This document shows, one piece after another, positions 1-7,790 of a DNA stretch of 54,955 nucleotides. Source of the DNA: Betaproteobacteria bacterium (lineage in GTDB: Bacteria > Pseudomonadota > Gammaproteobacteria > Burkholderiales > SG8-39); the NCBI GenBank assembly GCA_009693435.1, contig SHXF01000015.1:1-54955 (forward strand), given 5' to 3'. Position numbers and translations under genes: made by a program. Below the pieces are notes generated by a model that saw only the letters and a list, made by a program, of their open reading frames with translations, searched no databases and was not told the DNA's origin. Position 1 is the stretch's first letter. Every line of letters starts with the position of its first letter.

Positions 1-208
1 TTGCTCTAAAATCAACCACCATCACGCGCGAAGATTGCCACGTTTGTGCACCCACAAGTCACTGGCCATCCTTAAAATGCCCTGCGTCGCATCTCATCGC
101 GTAATTCTTCGCTCCGCCAAAAACTCCCTCGACCGGCGCCGGGCGGGCGTTTCCGGGGTTTACGGACAAGCACTATTTAGGGGATTGCCGAGCAATCTGA
201 CCGGTGAC

Positions 209-252
209 ATTCCCTCGTCTTCTTTTGGCTCGATTCCAATGGACGAGGGAAT
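209..252 (+). promoter_or_regulatory. Inverted repeat covering a ribosome binding site
   Basis: ATTCCCTCGTC (209-219) and GACGAGGGAAT (242-252) are perfect 11-bp inverted copies around a 22-nt loop. The right arm contains GAGGGA, the likely Shine-Dalgarno of the ATG at 257. In RNA the hairpin would hide that site. A regulatory role is inferred; the symmetry is seen directly. Confidence 0.4.
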
Positions 253-256
253 TTCT

Positions 257-916
257 ATGCGCGCGCAGAGTCTTCTAGATGATCTGCAGAAACTTTTCAA
301 TATTGAGTACGGAGACAAAACTATGTTTGCCATTGAGATGCCCGATTTTGCATATCAAGTCTCTGAATCGATGGTTGTTGAAGCAGTTCAATCGAAAAGT
401 GGGCAGAGAGGGAATGAGCGGACGATTGGAATTTGCCAGCTTGTGCAAAACCCAATCCCAACATATGAGGGCGAATATTTGCCCATTAACTCATTGGGGC
501 CTGTGGGCGCGGCGAGGATTTACTTTGAAAATGATCCAAGTTTCACAAGTGTCTTGGCGAGAGGTGATCTCAGAATTCTCAATGGTCCAACCTATGGAAA
601 ATTAGAACCAAGTAAAGATGCTCCAGGAGGATTCTGGTACGTGCCCAATCAGGGTTACTTTGGCCCGGATCGAGCGACGTTTGAAATACAAAGTGGCAGT
701 GTCAGAGTCAGGGTTGAATATTTTTTTAGAGTCCTGGATTCGGTGGGGAGCAACCGACCTGACGAAGAGCATAAGAGACTCTGTCCCAATGGATCGCGTT
801 GGAGAATATCTCAGTCGTTCGGGCTTGAGAATTCGGGCGGCTCGGCTTCGCTTGCTAAGAATGTATCTGATTTAACATTGGTAATTGCAGACTTGGGCGG
901 CAAAGTTGTCGGGTAA
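257..916 (+). CDS. Hypothetical protein with a possible Ig/cadherin-like tail
   Basis: I do not recognise a family for the whole protein (219 aa from the ATG at 257). That start has GAGGGA just upstream; ATG 239 in the same frame is an alternative. Around residues 120-155 the pattern YVPNQGYFGPDRATFEI resembles the repeat core of bacterial cadherin/Ig-like domains (YTPNxGYFGxDxFxY), a weak match. There is no signal peptide or membrane segment. Base composition is clearly less GC-rich than the rest of the window, which suggests a foreign origin. The stop codon TAA (914-916) is the first three bases of the adjacent IS inverted repeat, so the original C-terminus may have been longer and cut by the insertion. 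Confidence 0.5.
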   Translation: MRAQSLLDDLQKLFNIEYGDKTMFAIEMPDFAYQVSESMVVEAVQSKSGQRGNERTIGICQLVQNPIPTYEGEYLPINSLGPVGAARIYFENDPSFTSVLARGDLRILNGPTYGKLEPSKDAPGGFWYVPNQGYFGPDRATFEIQSGSVRVRVEYFFRVLDSVGSNRPDEEHKRLCPNGSRWRISQSFGLENSGGSASLAKNVSDLTLVIADLGGKVVG

Positions 917-1007
917 AGTGGACCCCTGAGTCAAGACAATAACTCGCTCGGTTTAAGCTGCACATTCGACTTCACTTGTAGCTGGGCGGCGCTGCCCCGG
1001 GTTTTCC

Positions 1008-1289
1008 CTACTTTTCCCTGCTTTGCCCTGCTTTGGTCTTTGCTGTCGCTTTTGATTTTGCCTTTGCGGTGGAGGAACCCCCTGTGGAGCGTAGCGCAAC
1101 AGGGGGTTCCTCCACCGAGCCGCCGAATTTGTCCACGATCAGCGCTCCGCCACCGATTGCGGTTCGATACACGACTGACGGCGGTTTGTATTCCAGAGAC
1201 TGGTGAGGAAGCTCGCCGTTATGGAAGGCGAAGTATTCGACCAGACCGACCATCAACTGCCCCATCGTGGCATAGCCCTCCAAATACAC
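1008..1289 (-). pseudogene. IS3 OrfB C-terminal fragment
   Basis: The reading frame carries the OrfB tail (YLEGYATMGQLMVGLVEYFA, then GELPHQSLEYKPPSVVYRTA), the standard end of an IS3-family transposase. The catalytic Glu region that precedes it is missing, so a second deletion separates it from the fragment ending near 1290. The last ~35 residues (Ala/Lys/Thr-rich) are coded by a region holding a strong hairpin. Confidence 0.75.
1068..1116. repeat. 18-bp perfect inverted repeat inside the IS remnant
   Basis: GGTGGAGGAACCCCCTGT (1068-1085) and its exact complement (1099-1116) enclose a 13-base loop. It lies within the OrfB tail and would form a very stable hairpin on either strand, possibly limiting read-through transcription into the element. 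Confidence 0.7.
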
Positions 1290-1549
1290 GTCCTCATGCC
1301 GGTGAATGCCTCGCTGGTGAACTGCGATCCCTGATCGCTGTTGAAGATCTCCGGCTTGGGGCCGCGCTTTTCTTCAAGCAGCGTTTTGGCTTGCTCCTGA
1401 ATCTCCTTCTTCCACTGCCCAATCTGCACTGGATGAACACAGTACTGCTGCCCAATCTCGTTGATCGTCTTCGCACCTCGCAAGGCCTCCAGACCACCCT
1501 TCGCCTTGAACTCGGGCGTGTGGACCTTCCGCTTCTTTGAATCAACCAT
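1253..1549 (-). pseudogene. IS3 OrfA start joined to an OrfB DDE fragment
   Basis: Starting at ATG 1549, the first ~65 residues are the OrfA helix-turn-helix protein (VHTPEFKAKGGLEALRG, then a GQQYCVHPVQIGQWKKEI helix region). The frame then jumps straight into the OrfB integrase core (PEIFNSDQGSQFTSEAFTG), which carries the second catalytic Asp of DDE. Family knowledge says these two pieces are normally separated by more than 150 residues, so an internal deletion fused them. The frame ends out of register after the integrase fragment. Confidence 0.8.
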
Positions 1550-1679
1550 TTCTTCTAATCCTTCTTGACAGCGCACAGCTTGAACTGCTGTCTTGAAAAC
1601 GGGGTCCACTTTAGGGTGCGATCCAAACTGGGGTGCCGTTCGCCGCCGGGCGGTGGCACCGTCATTACAGCAGAGCGCA

Positions 1680-1772
1680 GCCGTAGGGTGCAGCCTTAGT
1701 GCGCAGATTCGGCGCGCCGAATACGGTGGTTTTTCCGCGAACAGGGCGCGATGAATCCGCGCCCTACGATGG
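1680..1772 (-). repeat. Palindromic intergenic repeat, inverted copy
   Basis: The ends read GCCGTAGGGTGCAG and GGCGCGATGAATCCGCGCCC. It is an inverted, diverged copy of the repeat present twice at 3786-4022; the conserved core is TAGGGCGCGGATTCATCGCGC. The complementary outer ends would fold into a long hairpin. Confidence 0.75.
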
Positions 1773-1829
1773 TGGCGCGTTGCGGAAGGTGATCCGCACC
1801 TCCAGGAAGGCGGTCCAGCCTGCCCGCAT

Positions 1830-2672
1830 TCAACCGCCTCTGCTCCCGGCGTCGACAAAATCCGCGATGAGGCCGGCCACCTGCGGCACCCGTTCGTAGC
1901 CCGTCCCCACTGGCGCGCGTTGCTTGATCTCCAGCCACGCTTCGCGAAAACCCGCCGGGGCGATCAGTTCGGCGCCGGGAATGAGCGCCGCGGCCCGCTG
2001 CGCGCGTTCGCGCAGGTGCCCGGAGTCGTCCGACCCATCGACGATGCGCACCGGCACGGCCAGCCGGCGCAGATCTTCCTCGGGCGCGCCTATGAGCAGG
2101 TCTTCGGCGCGTATCTGGCTCGCCCAGCGGCGCATCACGCTTGCGAACTGCCGCGGATTCTCCGCGAGCATGCGCGCGCGGTTGGCCGGGTTGGCCCGGA
2201 TGCGATCGGCCCAGTAGGGCATGGCGGCGACCGCCTGCATCCCGTCGCGCTCGGCGATTTCCGCGGCTTCGCCATAGTAGGTGCGCGCCAGCGGCACGGC
2301 GACCGGTCCGCCCGAGAGCAGCCACAAAAACATGCCGCGCACCGCGTCGGGATAACGCAGCGCGGTGCGTATCGACACGCGCGCGCCCGAGGACGCGCCG
2401 GCGAGGTAAGCCGGCCAGGCGTCCAGTTGCCGCAACAACTGCTCGAGCTGATCGGCCCACAGGTCGAGGTCCGATGCGCCGCGGAACAGGACATCCGAGC
2501 CGCCCAGATTGGCGCGGTCCCAGACGATGACGCGGCAGTGCGCCGCGAGCTTTTCCGCGAGCGGCATGGCGAGTTCGAGCGGACAACGGCCGCCGGGCGT
2601 TAATACGAGCGGCACGCCCTTGCCCAGAACGCGGTAACGGATGCTGCAATCGCCGATGGAAGTGGATGGCAT
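1830..2672 (-). CDS. Alpha/beta hydrolase
   Basis: A 280-aa alpha/beta-hydrolase-fold protein. The strand before the nucleophile elbow is visible as AYLAGASSGARVS with the likely nucleophile Ser94 (G-A-S-S-G). An oxyanion-side motif PLVLTPGG is at residues 21-28 and VIVWDRANLGGSD at 48-60, both typical of the fold. The acid region may be VRIVDGSDDS. I see no clear catalytic His near the C-terminus where the family normally has one (GHxxH), so activity is uncertain. There is no signal peptide, so it is probably cytoplasmic. It lies 15 bp downstream of a Bug-type binding protein on the same strand and is probably cotranscribed, suggesting it acts on an imported ester or ring-cleavage product. 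Substrate unknown. Confidence 0.8.
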   Translation of the reverse strand: MPSTSIGDCSIRYRVLGKGVPLVLTPGGRCPLELAMPLAEKLAAHCRVIVWDRANLGGSDVLFRGASDLDLWADQLEQLLRQLDAWPAYLAGASSGARVSIRTALRYPDAVRGMFLWLLSGGPVAVPLARTYYGEAAEIAERDGMQAVAAMPYWADRIRANPANRARMLAENPRQFASVMRRWASQIRAEDLLIGAPEEDLRRLAVPVRIVDGSDDSGHLRERAQRAAALIPGAELIAPAGFREAWLEIKQRAPVGTGYERVPQVAGLIADFVDAGSRGG

Positions 2673-2687
2673 CGTGCGGCCCCTGTC

Positions 2688-3674
2688 TCAGTCTTCCACG
2701 CGGATGTTCGCCGTCGCCACCACCTTTTTCCACTTGGCGAGATCGTCGCGGATCAGCGCGCCGAGTTCGGCCGGGGTGCCCGGGCTCGCTTCTATGCCCT
2801 GTCTTTTCAGCACCGCCAGCACCTCCGGCTGCGCGAGCAACTGCGTGATCTCCGCGTTCAGCCAGGCAACGATGGCCGGCGGCGTGCCCGCGGGCGCGAG
2901 CATCGCGTACCAGAGATCGAGGCTGAAGCCGGGATAGCCGAGTTCGGCAACGGTGGGGAGATCGGGGAACTCGGCGTTGCGCCGCGCGCCTGCCGTCGCC
3001 AGCGCCTTCAGCTTGCCGCTCGCCAAATGTGGCCGCGCCATTTCCATGGGCGTGATCATGAACGCCACGTCGCCGCTGGCGTGGCCGAGCACCGAGGGCG
3101 GCATGCCTTTGTAGGGCACGTGAAACAGATCGATGCCGGCAAGCTGCTTGAGCAATTCGGTGGCCAGGTGCGCGGGCGTTCCCGCGCCGGGCGTGCCGTA
3201 ATTCACCTTGCCCGGCCGCGCCCTCGCATAGGCGATAAGTTCGTTCAGGTTGCCGGCCGGCAATGAGGGATGCACCGTGAGCAGGAAGGCGCCGCTGCCG
3301 ATCTTGATGATGGGTGCGAAATCCCTGAGTGGATCGAACGGGACGGTACGCGTGCTGGCGGTGATCACCAGGGTGTTCACCGCCATCCCCAGCGTGTAGC
3401 CGTCGGGCGCGGCGCGCGCCACAAATTCGGTGCCGATCAGGCTGGAAGCGCCCGGCTTGTTCTCGACGATGACCGGCTGGCCGATGCGCTCGGACAGCTT
3501 CGGTCCGATGGTGCGCGCGGCGATGTCCACGCCGATGCCGGGCGAGTAGGGGACAACGATGCGCACCAGCCGCGCCGGATAACCCGCCGGCTTCTGCGCC
3601 AGCGCGGGCTGTGCAAGCAACAGTGTCGTCAGCGCACCGGTCGCAACGATAGCGCGTACCGCGAAGGCGAACAT
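2688..3674 (-). CDS. Bug/TctC-family tripartite tricarboxylate transporter binding protein
   Basis: A 328-aa periplasmic solute receptor. The N-terminus is a signal peptide (hydrophobic ATGALTTLLLAQPALAQ). It is followed by the family hallmark VRIVVPYSPGIGVDIAARTI and, further on, VIVENKPGASSLIGTEFVAR and APDGYTLGM. The ATG at 3674 gives the normal family length. The frame stays open to 3845, but that extension lies in an intergenic repeat and has no signal-peptide character. A second ATG at 3791 has a GGAGGTGAGGAG Shine-Dalgarno-like stretch that comes from the same repeat. No tctA/tctB membrane genes are nearby, as is usual for orphan Bug proteins in Burkholderiales. Likely ligand: a carboxylate, not deducible. 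Confidence 0.88.
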   Translation of the reverse strand: MFAFAVRAIVATGALTTLLLAQPALAQKPAGYPARLVRIVVPYSPGIGVDIAARTIGPKLSERIGQPVIVENKPGASSLIGTEFVARAAPDGYTLGMAVNTLVITASTRTVPFDPLRDFAPIIKIGSGAFLLTVHPSLPAGNLNELIAYARARPGKVNYGTPGAGTPAHLATELLKQLAGIDLFHVPYKGMPPSVLGHASGDVAFMITPMEMARPHLASGKLKALATAGARRNAEFPDLPTVAELGYPGFSLDLWYAMLAPAGTPPAIVAWLNAEITQLLAQPEVLAVLKRQGIEASPGTPAELGALIRDDLAKWKKVVATANIRVED

Positions 3675-3785
3675 GCGCGCGTTTCGCCAAGAATCTCCAG
3701 TTGCGTGAAGGGCATCCCGACCGGGCGTCGTCGAGTGCACATTCTCCGGCGCATTGTTAACCGCATCTTCCCTGGGACAACCGTT

Positions 3786-4022
3786 GCTCATCTCCTCACC
3801 TCCGGTTTCGCACCCCAGTGCCACCATCGTAGGGCGCGGATTCATCGCGCCATGGTCGCGGGAAAATCACCGGTATTCGTAGCGCTGAAGCCGCGCCCTA
3901 CGGCTCATCTCACCACCTCCGGTCTCGTACCCGAGCACCGCCGGCGTAGGGCGCGGATTCATCGCGCCATGGTCGCGGGAAAGCCACCGGCATTCGGCGC
4001 GCTGAAGCTGCGCCCTACGGCT
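3786..4022 (+). repeat. Two tandem copies of a ~117-bp palindromic repeat
   Basis: The unit starting GCTCATCTC at 3786 recurs at 3903 with a few substitutions. Each unit holds a spacer (ACCTCCGGT near its start) and a palindromic part whose ends are CGTAGGGCGCGG and CGCGCCCTACGGCT. A third, inverted copy lies at 1680-1772. With the promoter at 4027-4054 it fills the 455-bp space between the Bug gene and the dioxygenase; no gene is visible there. Confidence 0.8.
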
Positions 4023-4026
4023 GCGC

Positions 4027-4054
4027 TTGGTCGCAGTTCCCCCGTGGATATAAT
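4027..4054 (+). promoter_or_regulatory. Candidate sigma70 promoter for the Rieske oxygenase gene
   Basis: A perfect TATAAT at 4049-4054 stands 16 bp after TTGGTC (4027-4032), a partial -35. The gene starts 75 bp downstream. The -10 is striking in such GC-rich surroundings, but the -35 is weak. Confidence 0.45.
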
Positions 4055-4129
4055 AAGCCATGCGCAGTTTCGACAAGCTTTTTACAAGCGCATGCATAGT
4101 CTGGCGACCCGGGGAGCAGGGGACACAGC

Positions 4130-5413
4130 ATGATCAGTGAAGAGCACAACCGCCGCTTGACCCGCGTTGGACCCGGCGAACCGGCGGGCGAGATGCTGCG
4201 GCGTTACTGGCATCCGGTGGCCGCATTGGACGATCTCGCGCGCAATCCGGTCAAGGCAGTGCGCCTGCTGGGCGAAGACCTGGTTGCCTACCGCGATCTG
4301 GGCGGCGCCTACGGCCTCCTGGCGCGCCACTGCGCGCATCGCGGCGCGGACCTTTCCTACGGTTATGTCGAGCAGTGCGGGTTGCGCTGCAATTACCACG
4401 GCTGGCTTTACGGCGAGAGCGGCGCCTGCCTGCACCAGCCGTTCGAGGAGACCTTCGATCCGCGCGCGCGGCTGCGCGAACGGACTCATGTAACGGCCTA
4501 CCCTGTCCGGGCGCTGGCCGGACTGCTGTGGGCCTACCTCGGTCCTTTGCCCGCGCCGGAGCTGCCCGATTGGGAGCCGTTCTCCTGGAAAAACGGTTTC
4601 GTGCAGATCGTGTTCGCCGACGTTCCGTGCAACTGGCTGCAGTGCCAGGAGAACTCCATCGATCCGGTGCATTTCGAGTGGATGCACTCCAACTGGAGCA
4701 AGCGCCTGCGCAACGAGCCCGGACCCTACGCGCCCGCGCATACCCGGCTCGATTTCGAGGAGTTCGATTACGGCATCGTCTACAAACGGGTGCGCGAGGA
4801 CACTGATGAACAGCATCCGCTGTGGACCGTGGGCCGCACCTGCCTGTGGCCGAATGCGTTCTTCCTCGGCGATCATTTCGAATGGCGCGTTCCGGTGGAC
4901 GACGAGAACACGCTTTCGGTGACCTGGTCGTTCTGGCGCGTGCCGCGCGAGCGCGAGCCTTACGTGCAGGAAGCGATTCCCTCCTGGACCAGCCCGATAC
5001 GCGACGCCGCCAGCGGCCGCTGGATCTCCAGCCACGTCATCAATCAGGACATCATCGCCTGGGCCGGCCAGGGCCGCATTGCGGACCGCACGCGCGAGAA
5101 TCTCGGTGCGAGCGACCAGGGAATCTGGCTGCTGCGCAAGCGCCTTGCCGCGGACATCGATTGCGTGGCGCGCGGCGAGGATCCGAGCGGGCTGATCCGC
5201 GATGCGCAGGCGAACCACGCGGTGCGCCTGCCGGTGGCGATGCGCAAGACGCTGACCGAAGGCATGCCCCTGGAGGCCTACCTGGCGCATCCGATGTGGG
5301 GCAAGCACATTCGCCATTTTCCGTTTCACGCCGGCCAGCCCGAAGCGGTCAAGCGCGCCTACGAATCCGCGATGGGCGTCACCATGACGGATCGCGCGGT
5401 GGTGGATTTATAG
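4130..5413 (+). CDS. Rieske non-heme iron oxygenase, phthalate-dioxygenase type
   Basis: A 427-aa ring-hydroxylating oxygenase component. The Rieske [2Fe-2S] ligands are C68-x-H70 and C87-x2-H90 (RHCAHRGAD, CNYHGW). The mononuclear iron site is in NSIDPVHFEWMH (His181, His186). Arrangement and length fit the single-subunit phthalate 4,5-dioxygenase/O-demethylase group, which needs a separate reductase; none is in the window. The ATG at 4130 is preceded by a GGGGAGCAGGGG stretch. The next gene downstream is a 4-oxalomesaconate-hydratase-like amidohydrolase, which fits degradation of an aromatic acid through protocatechuate-type meta cleavage. The exact substrate cannot be read from the sequence. 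Confidence 0.88.
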   Translation: MISEEHNRRLTRVGPGEPAGEMLRRYWHPVAALDDLARNPVKAVRLLGEDLVAYRDLGGAYGLLARHCAHRGADLSYGYVEQCGLRCNYHGWLYGESGACLHQPFEETFDPRARLRERTHVTAYPVRALAGLLWAYLGPLPAPELPDWEPFSWKNGFVQIVFADVPCNWLQCQENSIDPVHFEWMHSNWSKRLRNEPGPYAPAHTRLDFEEFDYGIVYKRVREDTDEQHPLWTVGRTCLWPNAFFLGDHFEWRVPVDDENTLSVTWSFWRVPREREPYVQEAIPSWTSPIRDAASGRWISSHVINQDIIAWAGQGRIADRTRENLGASDQGIWLLRKRLAADIDCVARGEDPSGLIRDAQANHAVRLPVAMRKTLTEGMPLEAYLAHPMWGKHIRHFPFHAGQPEAVKRAYESAMGVTMTDRAVVDL

Positions 5414-5442
5414 TGTCCCTATCATTGCTTCGCAGAAGCAAG

Positions 5443-5497
5443 GTAGCGTGCGCCATGCGCACGAAGCAACGAGGATCGTGCGCATGGCGCACGCTAC
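5443..5497. repeat. 22-bp perfect inverted repeat between two catabolic genes
   Basis: GTAGCGTGCGCCATGCGCAC plus GA (5443-5464) and its exact complement (5476-5497) enclose an 11-base loop. It sits between the oxygenase stop and the amidohydrolase start, with no T-tract. It looks like a dispersed REP-type palindrome, though it could also act as an RNA-stabilising hairpin in the transcript. Confidence 0.75.
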
Positions 5498-5535
5498 GAA
5501 GTGACGGCCCAACCCGCGCATAGGAGAACCACCGA

Positions 5536-6537
5536 ATGATCATCGACTGTCATGGCCACGTGAGCGCGCCGGCGGAGTTGTGGGCGTACAAGGCTTCGCT
5601 GCTGTCGCATCGCGGCGCGCACGGCAAGGGCAAGGTGAATGTCTCGGACGACGAGATCCGTGCCGCCGCCAACAAGAAAGAAATGGCGCCGGTGGGGCAC
5701 CTCGACATGCTGAAGCGCGCCGGCACCGACACGCAGTTGCTCTCGCCTCGCCCGTTCCAGATGATGCACAGCGCCAAGCCGGCGCGCCTGGTGCACTGGT
5801 TCACCGAGGAGTGCAACAACATTATCCACCGGCAGATGCAGCTCTTCCCCGGGCTGTTCATCGGGGTGGCGGGATTGCCGCAGGTGGCGGGCGAGCCGAT
5901 CGCGAACGTGCTGCCGGAGCTCGAGCGCTGCATCACCCAGCTCGGCTTCAAGGGCTGCCTGCTCAATCCCGATCCCTACGAGAACAGCGGCGCCGAGGCG
6001 CCGCCGCTCGGCGACCGCTACTGGTATCCGCTCTACGAGAAGCTCTGCCAGCTCGACGTGCCGGCGCACATCCATGCGACCGGCTCGCATTCCGAACGCA
6101 CGCCCTACACGGTGCACTTCATCAACGAGGAAACGATCGCCGTCTACGGGTTGGTGAATTCCAGCGTGCTGCGTGACTTCCCCGCGTTGAAGATCGTGGT
6201 GTCGCACGGCGGCGGCGCGATCCCCTACCAGATCGGCCGCTTCCAGTCCTCATCGATGCGCAAGACCGAGGGCGACCGCTTCCTCGACGGTATGCGCAAG
6301 CTCTATTACGACACCGTGCTCTACAGCGAGGGCGCGCTGCGGCTGCTGATCGAGACCGTGGGCGCGGAGCGCTGCCTCTTCGGCGCCGAGTGCCCCGGCG
6401 TGGGCTCGGCGGTGAACCCGGATACCGGCAAGACCTTCGACGACATCCGGCCGATTATCCAGTCGTTCGACTGGCTTACGGCAGCGCAAAAACAGATGAT
6501 TTTCGAGGGCAACGCGCGGCAGGTGTTCCGGCTGTAG
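5536..6537 (+). CDS. Amidohydrolase family 2 protein, 4-oxalomesaconate-hydratase-like
   Basis: A 333-aa TIM-barrel metal enzyme. The start MIIDCHGH carries the HxH metal ligands (His6, His8). Later pieces DRYWYPLYEKLCQLDVPAHIH, VVSHGGGAIPYQIGR and CLFGAECPG line up with LigJ-type 4-oxalomesaconate hydratases and ACMSD-like decarboxylases. LigJ hydrates 4-oxalomesaconate in the protocatechuate/gallate 4,5-cleavage route. Here the neighbouring upstream Rieske oxygenase would feed such a route, which supports the reading, but other members of the family decarboxylate, so the reaction is not certain. A start preceded by AGGAGAACCACCGA fits. No leader peptide. Confidence 0.75.
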   Translation: MIIDCHGHVSAPAELWAYKASLLSHRGAHGKGKVNVSDDEIRAAANKKEMAPVGHLDMLKRAGTDTQLLSPRPFQMMHSAKPARLVHWFTEECNNIIHRQMQLFPGLFIGVAGLPQVAGEPIANVLPELERCITQLGFKGCLLNPDPYENSGAEAPPLGDRYWYPLYEKLCQLDVPAHIHATGSHSERTPYTVHFINEETIAVYGLVNSSVLRDFPALKIVVSHGGGAIPYQIGRFQSSSMRKTEGDRFLDGMRKLYYDTVLYSEGALRLLIETVGAERCLFGAECPGVGSAVNPDTGKTFDDIRPIIQSFDWLTAAQKQMIFEGNARQVFRL

Positions 6538-6687
6538 CGGAACGCGATTTTTCAGGCCCTCAGGTTCTTTGTTGTATCCTCGGCGGCTTCGAGGGCATAG
6601 CGGGCGCTTTGAGCGGGCCGGTGCGTGCAGGCGGACGCAGGCCGTATCGGGAAACTTGTTCCTGGGACAACCATTTTGGGAAATGCA

Positions 6688-7725
6688 ATGAAAATATGCG
6701 GAACACTGTTTTTCGCAATGGCCGTGGCCTGCGCCATCGCCACCGGCGCGCACGGTCAGACGGTCAAAATCACGCCGCTCGGCTCGCACGCTGGGGAATT
6801 CTGCGCCACCGACCGCGCGATGTTGTTCGAAGATCCGACCGGCGTGCGCCTCGTATATGACGTCGGCGCGTCCGTCGCGGGCGCGGGCGATCCGCGCCTC
6901 GGGGATGTGCATGTCATTTTGCTGAGCCATGCGCATGGCGATCACATCGGGCTCAACAAGGCCGCCGGTCTTAATGCAGGGGTCTGCGCCAAGCCCGAAA
7001 CCGTGAGTGCGCTGCCGGCCACCACTACCGGCGAAATTGCCGCGGCGAAAAATGCCGCCATCATGACCGGCATCGACATGACGTCGTTCGTCGCAAAGAA
7101 GGTGGAGGCGATACACGGGAAGCCGGTGGAGAACTGCGCCGAAACCGGCCTGACGCGCGACACCATCGTTCCTCTGCAGGCGCCCTGCCGCGCGGGCGTG
7201 CAACTGGGCGGCAAGCGCACCTTCAAGACAGCGGGGCAAGCCAAAGGCGTGCAGGTCACCACGGTGTTCGCAGTGCACAGCAACAATGCCGGACGCGCGA
7301 TGCTGTCCGAAGGTGGGCGGTCACCGCTGGTTCCGGACGAACTGTCGGCGTACGTCGGGCATGCCAACGGCTACATGCTGGTATTCACCAACGGATTGCG
7401 CGTCTACCTTTCGGGCGACACCGGCATCATGAGCGAGATGAAAACCATCATCGGTGACTTCTACAAGCCGAACCTCGCCATCATCAACCTGGGTGCGACC
7501 ACCATGCCCTCGGAAGAGGCCGCCTATGCGGTGAACACGCTGCTACGCCCTGCGGCGGTCATTCCATCGCATTCCAGCGAAGGCGCCACCGAGGGCGGCA
7601 AGCTCAAGGCGGGCAGTCGCACCGCGGATTTCGTCAGGCTGGTGAAGGGACGCAAGGTGCATCTTTCGCTCAGCGGGCGCACCATGGAGTTCGACGGCAA
7701 GGCCAAGTGCGTGGCCGGGTGCTGA
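6688..7725 (+). CDS. Exported metallo-beta-lactamase-fold hydrolase
   Basis: A 345-aa protein. Starting at ATG 6688 gives a clear signal peptide (GTLFFAMAVACAIATGAHGQ), whereas the longer open frame from 6625 would bury it. The zinc-binding motif SHAHGDH (His81, His83, Asp85, His86) defines the metallo-beta-lactamase fold; later VYLSGDTGIM and AVIPSHSSEGA supply the remaining metal ligands. These features place it in the UlaG-like/RNase Z-like part of the superfamily, acting in the periplasm. Substrate unknown. It stands alone between the amidohydrolase and a convergent cyclase gene. Confidence 0.8.
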   Translation: MKICGTLFFAMAVACAIATGAHGQTVKITPLGSHAGEFCATDRAMLFEDPTGVRLVYDVGASVAGAGDPRLGDVHVILLSHAHGDHIGLNKAAGLNAGVCAKPETVSALPATTTGEIAAAKNAAIMTGIDMTSFVAKKVEAIHGKPVENCAETGLTRDTIVPLQAPCRAGVQLGGKRTFKTAGQAKGVQVTTVFAVHSNNAGRAMLSEGGRSPLVPDELSAYVGHANGYMLVFTNGLRVYLSGDTGIMSEMKTIIGDFYKPNLAIINLGATTMPSEEAAYAVNTLLRPAAVIPSHSSEGATEGGKLKAGSRTADFVRLVKGRKVHLSLSGRTMEFDGKAKCVAGC

Positions 7726-7790
7726 CAGCGCGCGAGGGGGTCGGTCCGCCGGGCTGCCGGGACTGACCCGGACAGCACTGCATAAAAAAC

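Larger units (their letters stand above)
914..1613 (-). mobile_element. Internally deleted IS3-family insertion sequence
   Basis: The termini are imperfect inverted repeats: 914-937 reads TAAAGTGGACCCC then CAAGAC after five variable bases, and 1590-1613 is the same in reverse. The flanking bases are GGG on both sides (911-913 and 1614-1616), a 3-bp target duplication typical of IS3 elements. Inside are pieces of orfA and orfB on the minus strand. The element is about 700 bp, roughly half of a full IS3-family element, so it cannot make its own transposase but keeps both ends. Confidence 0.85.

Noticed and set aside
1696..3690. A 664-residue open frame on the minus strand
   Set aside because: It is Arg/Ala-rich with no domain and overlaps the hydrolase and Bug genes in another register; a GC-driven shadow.
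5494..6207. Antisense frame over the amidohydrolase
   Set aside because: Its translation is a mirror of the coding strand composition without motifs.
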